Assembly: GCF_001189845.1 (NCBI RefSeq)
Contig: NZ_LFLZ01000071.1
Coordinates: 1-45,075 of the forward strand
DNA: 45,075 nt
Source: Bradyrhizobium tropiciagri
GTDB taxonomy: Bacteria; Pseudomonadota; Alphaproteobacteria; Rhizobiales; Xanthobacteraceae
Reading direction: 5' to 3'
Shown here: in pieces, positions 1-5,835 of the stretch
Position numbering within the stretch: the first letter of the stretch is position 1
Layout: the number at the start of each line of letters is the position of its first letter
Made by a program: the position numbers and the translations under genes
The notes under the pieces: generated by a model
What the model saw: the letters and a program-made list of their open reading frames with translations, nothing else
The model's database searches: none
Told to the model about the DNA's origin: nothing

Positions 1-6
1 AATCCG

Positions 7-30
7 ACCTCTCCCCGGACGGGGAGAGGT
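7..30. repeat. Palindromic intergenic repeat (half element)
   Basis: An 11-base perfect inverted repeat (ACCTCTCCCCG at 7-17, CGGGGAGAGGT at 20-30) closes on a two-base loop. The same CTCTCCCCG core recurs near 23.7 kb, and related CTCCCTCTCCCGC cores occur near 27.4, 36.4 and 45.0 kb, always between genes. This is therefore an interspersed repeat rather than a gene-specific terminator. Bases 31-206 show no gene and no clear promoter. Confidence 0.6.
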
Positions 31-206
31 GAACCAAGACCGCGCCAAACCGATTCAACCCAAACTCATCCCGCCTTAGGCGCCGAGAAGGAAATACTCC
101 CCGGCCGGGGGGGCCGGAAAACGTCCTTCCAAGGTGCGGGTGCAAAAGGCATTCCACGACCCTTGCATCCACCCCCGTCGTCGCGACATTGTTACGGTAT
201 TCCCTG

Positions 207-440
207 ATGGTTACGACAATGAGCCAATCCGCATTCGACCCCTTCGGTGAGCCGGTTCCCGCGGTCGATCCTTCGGCTGCGAGCGAGGGCGTATCGAAAT
301 GGCTGAAGACCGCGGGCACCAGCGTGTTCTGGGTGCTGGTGGTCGGCATCGTACTGGCACGCGCGGTCTATTTCGAGCCCGGCGTATTCAGCTTCGAGCG
401 TGCCGTTGCCTGGGCGCAGGGTCTGTTCGCCGCGCTTTAG
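207..440 (+). CDS. Small single-pass membrane protein of unknown function
   Basis: This encodes 77 residues from ATG 207; ATG 219 (73 residues) and TTG 189 are alternative starts, and none has a strong ribosome binding site. The N-terminal half is soluble and acidic/proline-bearing (AFDPFGEPVPAVDPSA). One clear hydrophobic helix follows (VFWVLVVGIVLARAVYF), then a short amphipathic tail. I recognise no family. Its 3' end overlaps the 3' end of the convergent LysR gene by 53 bases. A real gene is plausible because the reading frame encodes a well-formed transmembrane helix, but no independent support is visible here. Confidence 0.5.
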   Translation: MVTTMSQSAFDPFGEPVPAVDPSAASEGVSKWLKTAGTSVFWVLVVGIVLARAVYFEPGVFSFERAVAWAQGLFAAL

Positions 441-1359
441 CTGACGGCATCCGCGGCGCCGTTTTCGCGGCCCGCGTCTCCCGAATGATCCCCTCGAACG
501 CCACCGCCGCCGGCACGTCCAGCCGGCCGGGCGATTTCAGCTGCCACAGCGTGCGTTCGATATGGACGCCCTTGATCGGGATCACCTTGAGCTTTCCGAG
601 CTTCACCTGATCGTCGATCGTCGCGATCGACACGATGGCGACGCCGACACCTGACGCCACCGCCTGCTTGATCGCCTCGGTGCTGCCGATCTCGAGCGTG
701 CGTTGCGGCTCGACGCGATGGGCGGCCAGCGCCTGCGCGACCACCTCGCGCGTGCCGGAGCCGGGCTCGCGCACGATCAGGATCTCGTCGTTGAGCAGGC
801 GGACGTCGATCGGGCCCGCGGCAGCCGCGAAGCGGTGATCGGGGCCTGCGATCAGGACCATCACGTCGGTGCGCCAGGCATCGCTGCTCAGGTTCTCGTC
901 CTCGACCGGCCCCTCGACCAGCGCGATCTCGATCTCGTGTCCCAGCATCAGCGCCGCGATATCGCTGGTGTTGGCGCTCACCACATGCAGGTCGATGCCG
1001 GGGAAGGCGCGGTGGAACACGCCGAGATATTCCGGGATCATGTAGGTTGCGATCGTCGTGCTGGCGCCGATCCGCAGCGAGCCGCTGTCGAGGTTGCGCA
1101 GCGCCTGCAACTTGTCCTCGGCGGCGCGCTCGGCCGCGAACAGCGTCTCGGCATGGCGGGCCAGCGCCGCGCCCTCCCGGGTCGGCCGCACCCCCTTTGG
1201 CGTACGGTCGAGCAGCCGGCAGCCGACCTGCAGCTCGAAATCCCGCACCCCCTTGGAGATCGCCGGCTGGCTGATGTGCAGGAGGTCGGCGGCGCGGGAG
1301 AAACTTCCAGTCCTCGCCACGGCCGCGAACAGGCGGAGCAGATGCAGGTTAAGGGACAT
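388..1359 (-). CDS. LysR-family transcriptional regulator (YeiE/CysB-like)
   Basis: This 323-residue protein has the standard LysR layout. A winged helix-turn-helix occupies residues 3-62 (LRLFAAVARTGSFSRAADLL, then SQPAISKGVRDFE), followed by a linker helix and a periplasmic-binding-type effector domain at about 90-290 (GSLRIGASTTIATYMIPEYL, then SGVGVAIVS). The last 30 residues are a basic tail beyond the usual domain end, and this tail overlaps the convergent small gene. It is divergent from a YeiH-type transporter 86 bases away, the same pairing as yeiE-yeiH in enterobacteria, so it probably controls that gene and itself. The effector is unknown; a sulfur anion or organic acid would be typical of relatives. 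Confidence 0.9.
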   Translation of the reverse strand: MSLNLHLLRLFAAVARTGSFSRAADLLHISQPAISKGVRDFELQVGCRLLDRTPKGVRPTREGAALARHAETLFAAERAAEDKLQALRNLDSGSLRIGASTTIATYMIPEYLGVFHRAFPGIDLHVVSANTSDIAALMLGHEIEIALVEGPVEDENLSSDAWRTDVMVLIAGPDHRFAAAAGPIDVRLLNDEILIVREPGSGTREVVAQALAAHRVEPQRTLEIGSTEAIKQAVASGVGVAIVSIATIDDQVKLGKLKVIPIKGVHIERTLWQLKSPGRLDVPAAVAFEGIIRETRAAKTAPRMPSAKARRTDPAPRQRHARS

Positions 1360-1445
1360 AACTTCTCTCTATCGGGGCAGTCCGAAAAGATATTAGCCAA
1401 GAGGCCCGCCCTGGCGCATAAAATCTTCTCCGAAAAGAGGATTTC
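1360..1445. promoter_or_regulatory. Divergent LysR/yeiH control region with a 10-base direct repeat
   Basis: This 86-base gap must hold both promoters and any LysR site. It contains two exact copies of TCCGAAAAGA, at 1381-1390 and 1429-1438, the second merging into the yeiH ribosome binding site (GAGG at 1437-1440, five bases before GTG 1446). The region is AT-richer than its surroundings. Whether the direct repeat is the operator is inference. Confidence 0.4.
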
Positions 1446-2528
1446 GTGCCGGAACAACAACAAGATCAGGGGCAGAAGAAGGGGGTGCTGAAGGGCATCA
1501 TCCTGCTCATTCCGGGCATTCTGCTGTGTGGCGTGGTCACGGTCATCTCGCTCGGCGTCCAGGCCGCCGAGGAGCGGGTTTTCGACCACCCCTATATCGA
1601 GGCTCTGGTCGTCGCGATCCTGCTCGGGATGGCGGTGCGCACCGCCTGGAAACCAGCGGAGCGCTGGCGCTCGGGCATTGCCTTCAGCGCCAAGCAGCTG
1701 CTCGAGGTCGCGGTGATGCTGCTCGGCGCGTCCATCAGCTTCGCCGCGATCCTGGCGTCGGGCTGGCTCCTGATCGGCGCCATCGCGGCGACCGTCGTGA
1801 TCATGCTGGCGGTGAGCTATGGCCTCGCCCGCCTGCTCGGGCTCAAGACCAAGCTCGCGATCCTGATCGCCTGCGGCAATTCGATCTGCGGCAATTCCGC
1901 GATCGCGGCGGTGGCGCCCGTGATCGAGGCCGATGGCGACGACATCGCCTCCTCGATCTCGTTCACCGCCATTCTCGGCGTACTGATGGTGCTCGGCCTG
2001 CCGCTGCTGATTCCGCTCTTGAAGCTGACGGCGACGCAATACGGCATCCTCGCCGGGCTCACGGTCTACGCCGTGCCGCAGGTGCTGGCGGCGACCGTGC
2101 CGGCCGGCATTGTCTCGACCCAGATCGGCACGCTGGTGAAGCTGGTGCGCGTCCTGATGCTGGGCCCGATCGTGGTCGGCCTCTCGCTGTTCGTGGCGCG
2201 GCGGCGCAAGGCAAGCACCAAGGCCGGGCCGGCCAAGGAAGGCGCTGCAAAGGCCGCCTCGATCAGCCCGTTCAAGCTGGTGCCCTGGTTCATCATCGGC
2301 TTCCTGGTGCTGGCCGCGCTGCGCTCGTTCCAACTGGTGCCCGACGTCGCGATCGCGCCGGTGACCAAGACGGCGGCGATCCTCACCGTCGTGTCGATGG
2401 CGGCGCTCGGGCTCGGCGTCGACGTGCGCGTGCTCTCGACCGTCGGCGGCCGGGTGACGGCCGCGGTCACGCTGTCGCTGATGCTGCTGCTCGGCTTGAG
2501 CATCGGTCTGGTGCATTTCTTCAAGTAG
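1446..2528 (+). CDS. YeiH/UPF0324-family membrane transporter (putative sulfate exporter family)
   Basis: This 360-residue polytopic membrane protein has about ten hydrophobic segments starting near residue 16. The hallmark of the Cons_hypoth698 (YeiH) family is present: CGNSICGNSAIAA at residues 143-155, lying in a membrane re-entrant-like stretch. A second conserved AVPQVLAA segment lies near residue 208. The length matches the family. A basic hydrophilic loop (RRRKASTKAGPAKEGAAK) separates the two halves. Family members are annotated as putative sulfate exporters, but substrate evidence is thin. The GTG start is chosen for its spaced GAGG ribosome binding site. It probably forms a LysR-controlled single-gene unit and ends in a palindrome shared with the convergent formamidase. 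Confidence 0.88.
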   Translation: MPEQQQDQGQKKGVLKGIILLIPGILLCGVVTVISLGVQAAEERVFDHPYIEALVVAILLGMAVRTAWKPAERWRSGIAFSAKQLLEVAVMLLGASISFAAILASGWLLIGAIAATVVIMLAVSYGLARLLGLKTKLAILIACGNSICGNSAIAAVAPVIEADGDDIASSISFTAILGVLMVLGLPLLIPLLKLTATQYGILAGLTVYAVPQVLAATVPAGIVSTQIGTLVKLVRVLMLGPIVVGLSLFVARRRKASTKAGPAKEGAAKAASISPFKLVPWFIIGFLVLAALRSFQLVPDVAIAPVTKTAAILTVVSMAALGLGVDVRVLSTVGGRVTAAVTLSLMLLLGLSIGLVHFFK

Positions 2529-2545
2529 CCGCCGGGGCGGCTACT
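2524..2545. terminator. Bidirectional hairpin containing both stop codons
   Basis: A perfect inverted repeat, AGTAGCCGCC (2524-2533) and GGCGGCTACT (2536-2545), has a GG loop. The TAG stop of the yeiH-type gene (2526-2528) and the TAG stop of the formamidase on the other strand (2541-2543) both lie inside the arms. There is no T-run, so termination would be through the stem alone or Rho-assisted. The position suggests a shared terminator for two convergent genes. Confidence 0.5.
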
Positions 2546-3554
2546 CGGCGGCCTTCGCGGTGTTGCCGAACATCCGCGTCGGTGCGGCAAAGCCGCAGGA
2601 CGTGCCGTCGGTGATCTTGACCTGATCTTCCCAGGGCAGGCGGAAGCGGCCGGACACCATGTCCTGCATGAAGGTGTAGGGGCAATCCATCGCGCCGCCT
2701 TTCACCGCGACATAGCCGCGGTGCCACAGCTGATAGATGTTGTTCTCGACGCCCCAGTTGATCCGCGCCTCGCGCACGAGATCGGGCCGCACCTCGGCGG
2801 TGATGATCTCGTCGGCCCGTCCGGTGGTCCCGTGCGCGATGATGCTGCCGTCGAAATTGACGATCATGCCTTCGCCCATCGAGTCGAACGACCCGTCCGA
2901 GCCGCACATGCAGACATTGGCCGTCACCATCAGGTTCTGGAACGCGTTGGCCTGGTTGGTGAAGCGCCAGCTGTCGCGGATCGGCGCGGTGTAGCCCGCG
3001 GTGCGGATCATGATCTCGGCGCCCTTGTAGGCGCATTCGCGCGCCATCTCCGGGAACATGCCGTCATGACAGATGATCAGTGCGATCCTGGCGCCCTTCG
3101 GTCCATCGATCACGGGAATGCCGATGTCGCCCGGCTCCCACGGCTCGACCGGGATCCAGGGATGGAATTTGCGGTAATACAGCTTGATCTCGCCGTGATC
3201 GTCGATGATCAGGCCTGAATTGTAGGGATTGCCGTGCGGGTTGAACTCCATGATGGAGAAGCAGCCCCAGATATTGTTGTCGATGCAGGCCTGCCTGAAG
3301 GCCGCGACTTCGGGCCCGTCGAGCCGGCACATGATCTCCGGATTGGTATCCATCGAGAGGCCGTGCAGCGAATATTCGGGAAACACGACCAGGTCCATGG
3401 TGGCGAGATTGCGCCGCGCCTTGCCGACCATCCAGACGATGCGCTCGGTCTGTCGTGCCAGATCGGCCTTGGTCGCAACCACCGGCAGCTGCAGCTGCAC
3501 CAGTCCGATCACGACGCCATTGGGTGACTTGTTGAGGCCGCCAAGTCCATTCAT
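2541..3554 (-). CDS. amiF: Formamidase (nitrilase superfamily)
   Basis: This 337-residue enzyme hydrolyses formamide to formate and ammonia in the cytoplasm. It has the nitrilase-fold catalytic triad: Glu60 in VVFPEYS, Lys129 in YYRKFHPW and Cys162 in IICHDGMFPE. Formamidase-type features include the N-terminal MNGLGGLNKSP and the NPHGNPYNSGL and TAGYTAPIRDSW segments. The start at 3554 is preferred over upstream in-frame codons because GGGAGGA precedes it, and because a more distal start would read through the promoter. A sigma-54 promoter at 3631-3645 lies about 80 bases upstream. It is divergent from a cysteine hydrolase with its own sigma-54 promoter, so both are probably induced under nitrogen limitation to release ammonia from amides. 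Confidence 0.95.
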   Translation of the reverse strand: MNGLGGLNKSPNGVVIGLVQLQLPVVATKADLARQTERIVWMVGKARRNLATMDLVVFPEYSLHGLSMDTNPEIMCRLDGPEVAAFRQACIDNNIWGCFSIMEFNPHGNPYNSGLIIDDHGEIKLYYRKFHPWIPVEPWEPGDIGIPVIDGPKGARIALIICHDGMFPEMARECAYKGAEIMIRTAGYTAPIRDSWRFTNQANAFQNLMVTANVCMCGSDGSFDSMGEGMIVNFDGSIIAHGTTGRADEIITAEVRPDLVREARINWGVENNIYQLWHRGYVAVKGGAMDCPYTFMQDMVSGRFRLPWEDQVKITDGTSCGFAAPTRMFGNTAKAAE

Positions 3555-3594
3555 GCCTGTCCTCCCGCCTATCTTGAAATGGGCTGTCATTTCG

Positions 3595-3614
3595 CGAACG
3601 ACGATCGTCGTTCG
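3595..3614. promoter_or_regulatory. 20-base perfect palindrome, candidate activator or operator site
   Basis: CGAACGACGATCGTCGTTCG is its own reverse complement. It lies just downstream of the minus-strand sigma-54 promoter, in the predicted formamidase leader. It is also roughly 100 bases upstream of the plus-strand sigma-54 promoter's expected start, a typical distance for an enhancer-binding protein. Which role applies cannot be told from sequence; a hairpin in the amiF leader RNA is an alternative. Confidence 0.5.
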
Positions 3615-3630
3615 GTCGGGCTCCCAGCTA

Positions 3631-3645
3631 GCAACGATCATGCCA
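3631..3645 (-). promoter_or_regulatory. Sigma-54 (-24/-12) promoter for formamidase
   Basis: Read on the minus strand, the element is TGGCAT, five bases, TTGC. This matches the TGGCAC-N5-TTGC consensus at every position except the last base of the -24 block, with exact spacing. Transcription would start near 3619, giving a leader of about 65 bases before ATG 3554. Confidence 0.75.
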
Positions 3646-3689
3646 GCAGTATCGGACGATCGGCAAATCAGCTGCCGGTGATTGCGCAA

Positions 3690-3704
3690 TGGCACGCGGT
3701 TTGC
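3690..3704 (+). promoter_or_regulatory. Sigma-54 (-24/-12) promoter for cysteine hydrolase
   Basis: The plus strand reads TGGCAC, five bases (GCGGT), TTGC, then T: a full match to the RpoN consensus with exact spacing. Transcription would start near 3716, about 30 bases before ATG 3746. This also argues against the longer in-frame start at 3689, which would overlap the promoter. Confidence 0.8.
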
Positions 3705-3745
3705 TTAATCAAGCGCGGATCTTCTCGCATTCGGGGGCGTGCGCC

Positions 3746-4420
3746 ATGGCGAATTCAGGCGGGACAATCGCGGCGGAGCCGGCGCCGATCACGCTCGACT
3801 GGAGCAAGACCGCGCTCGTCATCATCGACATGCAGCGCGATTTCATGGAGCCTGGCGGCTTCGGCGAGACGCTCGGCAATGACGTCAGCCAGCTCGCCCG
3901 CGCGGTGCAGCCGATCGCCGCGGTGCTCGCGGCGGTGCGCGACGCAGGCCTGCTCGTGGTCCATACCCGCGAGGGCCATCTGCCCGATCTCTCCGACGCG
4001 CCGCCGGCGAAAGTCGAGCGCGGCGCGCCGAGCTTGCGGATCGGCGATCCCGGGCCGATGGGGCGGATCCTGATCCGTGGCGAGGCGGGGCACGACATCA
4101 TCCCCGAGCTCTATCCGCTCGAGAGCGAGATCGTGATCGACAAGCCCGGCAAGGGCGCGTTCTACGCCACCGAGCTCAGTGACATCCTCAGCAAATACGG
4201 CATCGAGAATCTGCTGGTCTGCGGCGTCACCACCGAAGTCTGCGTCAACACCACTGTGCGCGAGGCCAACGACCGCGGCTATCGCTGCGTCGTGATCTCG
4301 GACGGCTGCGCGTCCTATTTCCCTGAATTCCACGAGATGGGCATGAAGATGATCAAGGCCCAGGGCGGCATCTTCGGCTGGGTCACCGATTCAACCGCGG
4401 TGCTTGAGGCGCTCGCGTAG
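3746..4420 (+). CDS. Isochorismatase-like cysteine hydrolase (amide/ureide type)
   Basis: This 224-residue protein has the cysteine hydrolase triad: Asp28 in VIIDMQRDF, Lys133 or Lys136 in DKPGKGAFYATEL, and Cys166 in GVTTEVCVNTTVREA. The non-proline cis-peptide stretch GVTTE precedes the cysteine, as in the family. Relatives hydrolyse carbon-nitrogen bonds in biuret, N-carbamoyl compounds or ureidoacrylate. The context (divergent formamidase, sigma-54 promoter 42 bases ahead) favours a nitrogen-scavenging amide or biuret-like substrate over isochorismate. The start at ATG 3746 is chosen because the upstream frame overlaps the promoter. The exact substrate cannot be read from sequence. Confidence 0.85.
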   Translation: MANSGGTIAAEPAPITLDWSKTALVIIDMQRDFMEPGGFGETLGNDVSQLARAVQPIAAVLAAVRDAGLLVVHTREGHLPDLSDAPPAKVERGAPSLRIGDPGPMGRILIRGEAGHDIIPELYPLESEIVIDKPGKGAFYATELSDILSKYGIENLLVCGVTTEVCVNTTVREANDRGYRCVVISDGCASYFPEFHEMGMKMIKAQGGIFGWVTDSTAVLEALA

Positions 4421-4431
4421 TTAGTGCTCCT

Positions 4432-4486
4432 CGATTCCGAAGTTCGTATAAGAGTGAGCCGCATGTGCTTGCGAACTTCGGAATCG
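4432..4486. terminator. 15-base perfect inverted repeat between convergent genes
   Basis: CGATTCCGAAGTTCG (4432-4446) and its exact complement CGAACTTCGGAATCG (4472-4486) flank a 25-base spacer. The element lies 11 bases after the cysteine hydrolase stop and before the stop of the convergent AraC gene. A long-loop terminator, or a decayed mobile repeat, is possible. No T-run follows. Bases 4487-4567 show nothing further. Confidence 0.45.
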
Positions 4487-4567
4487 GTGCGCCATCCACT
4501 ACGCAACGAAAACGAAGAGCCTAGGCGCGATAACGATTCGATCCGTATCCATCGCGACCTAACGCGC

Positions 4568-5557
4568 TCAACGCCGCATCGTGGCGCGGACGTCGGAGGG
4601 CGTCGCGCCGTAGCGGCGGCGGAACGCGCGGTTGAAATAGGACAGATCGCCGAAGCCGGCTTCGAACGCGATGTTGCTGATGTTGCTATCGCCCCGGCGC
4701 GGGTCGGTCAGCAGCCGATGGCTCTGCGTCAGGCGGGCGTCGAGGACGAATTCGGTGAAGCTCGTTCCCTCGTCGGCGAACAGGCGCTGAAGACTGCGCG
4801 GCGAGAGACTTCGACGCGCCGCGACGGTGTCCAGCGTGAGGTCGGGATCAGAGCAATGCGCATGGATGTCGGCTTTGGCGGCGGCAAGCCGCGCGGCGCG
4901 TAGGCCCCGGTCCCTCGCCAAAGCCGTCCCGTCGCGGGTGGCGCCGATCACCAACGCCGCGAGGTCGTAGATGTGGGTGACGACGACTTGCCGTAGTTCG
5001 GGTGTCGACATCGGACTCATGCGGATCAGTTTTTGGAGATAGAAGGTAAGCAGTTTAACGGCTTCGGTATCGCGCGGCACCGGGCGCATGAGCGCATCTT
5101 CTGGATACGACACGAGCTGCGTAAGCGCGTTGCGCCGCAGCCGCAGACTGAGGAAGCGCGCGAATGACGGACAGATGCTCACCCACGGCTCCGCGGTCGA
5201 CATCAGGATGGCATCGCCGGCAACGCCGGTGACCTCGCGGCCCCGGTGCGATAAGACGAGCGCGCCGCTCAGCGAGATGCGGAGCACGAGGTGGTCGGTG
5301 CCGTCGAGCAGTTCGTGCGTCACGGCAGTGCGTAGATTGCCGAGGGTCCAGGATCCAAAGCACAGCTCGGGCAGGGCCTGCGCCGTCGTCTCGGCGTGGA
5401 ACGGCCCGTCATGCAACGGCATTGTGTCGAATTGAAAGACGCGGCGTCCGATCGCTTCGCGCCATATCGCGAGCCGGTTCTGCGCCGGCCATTCGGCGGT
5501 CGAGAATCGGAGCGTGGTGGGCTCTGGGGACTCTGACATCATGGGCTCGTGGCGCAT
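4568..5557 (-). CDS. AraC-family transcriptional regulator
   Basis: This 329-residue regulator has a C-terminal AraC/XylS DNA-binding domain of about 100 residues. Its first helix-turn-helix is around LDTVAARRSLSPRSLQRLF and its second around ISNIAFEAGFGDLSYFNRAF, ending in RYGATPSDVR. The first 200 residues form an AraC-binding-like sensor region (WPAQNRLAIWREAIG, then VLSHRGREV). The start is ambiguous between ATG 5557 and the two Met codons at residues 6 and 7. It is divergent from the autotransporter, with 278 bases between them, so the autotransporter is its likeliest target. The ligand is unknown. Confidence 0.88.
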   Translation of the reverse strand: MRHEPMMSESPEPTTLRFSTAEWPAQNRLAIWREAIGRRVFQFDTMPLHDGPFHAETTAQALPELCFGSWTLGNLRTAVTHELLDGTDHLVLRISLSGALVLSHRGREVTGVAGDAILMSTAEPWVSICPSFARFLSLRLRRNALTQLVSYPEDALMRPVPRDTEAVKLLTFYLQKLIRMSPMSTPELRQVVVTHIYDLAALVIGATRDGTALARDRGLRAARLAAAKADIHAHCSDPDLTLDTVAARRSLSPRSLQRLFADEGTSFTEFVLDARLTQSHRLLTDPRRGDSNISNIAFEAGFGDLSYFNRAFRRRYGATPSDVRATMRR

Positions 5558-5590
5558 CTATTCTGATCTGTGTTGCCGCATTGTGGCGCG

Positions 5591-5653
5591 AGTGTCCCGC
5601 TCCCGACGCTTGTATCACCTTGCAGCGAATACTTTTACAGCCATCGGGACACT
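5591..5653. promoter_or_regulatory. Inverted 9-base repeat in the AraC/autotransporter gap
   Basis: AGTGTCCCG (5591-5599) and CGGGACACT (5645-5653) are exact complements 45 bases apart, in the 278-base divergent gap (5558-5835). The spacing suits a looped regulator pair. The region also holds an AT-richer stretch at about 5615-5640. Binding by the adjacent AraC protein is inference. No gene is seen in the rest of the gap. Confidence 0.35.
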
Positions 5654-5835
5654 TGTGTGACTTTGGATTTGACGTTCTTGCGAATGACCCGCTGCGATCC
5701 TGTCCAATCCGCCACACCGGGGTTCAAAAAGTCGGGGCTGTCGTCTCCGTCCAAGTCCGTGTCGCTCCAACCCAAGCAGGCTCAATCGGCCATCCCTACA
5801 CGTCGTATCCCTAGGAGTCGACGAGGGAGTTTGGG

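Noticed and set aside
1038..2516. Long open frame (492 codons) on the minus strand across the LysR start and the YeiH-type gene
   Set aside because: It is rich in His, Gln, Arg and Asp in the way antisense frames of GC-rich genes are, and it runs opposite a clear membrane protein gene.
2541..5557. An amide-use island including the AraC gene at 4568 as its activator
   Set aside because: AraC proteins do not activate sigma-54 promoters, and the AraC gene points toward the hydrolase with a hairpin between; its divergent partner is the autotransporter.
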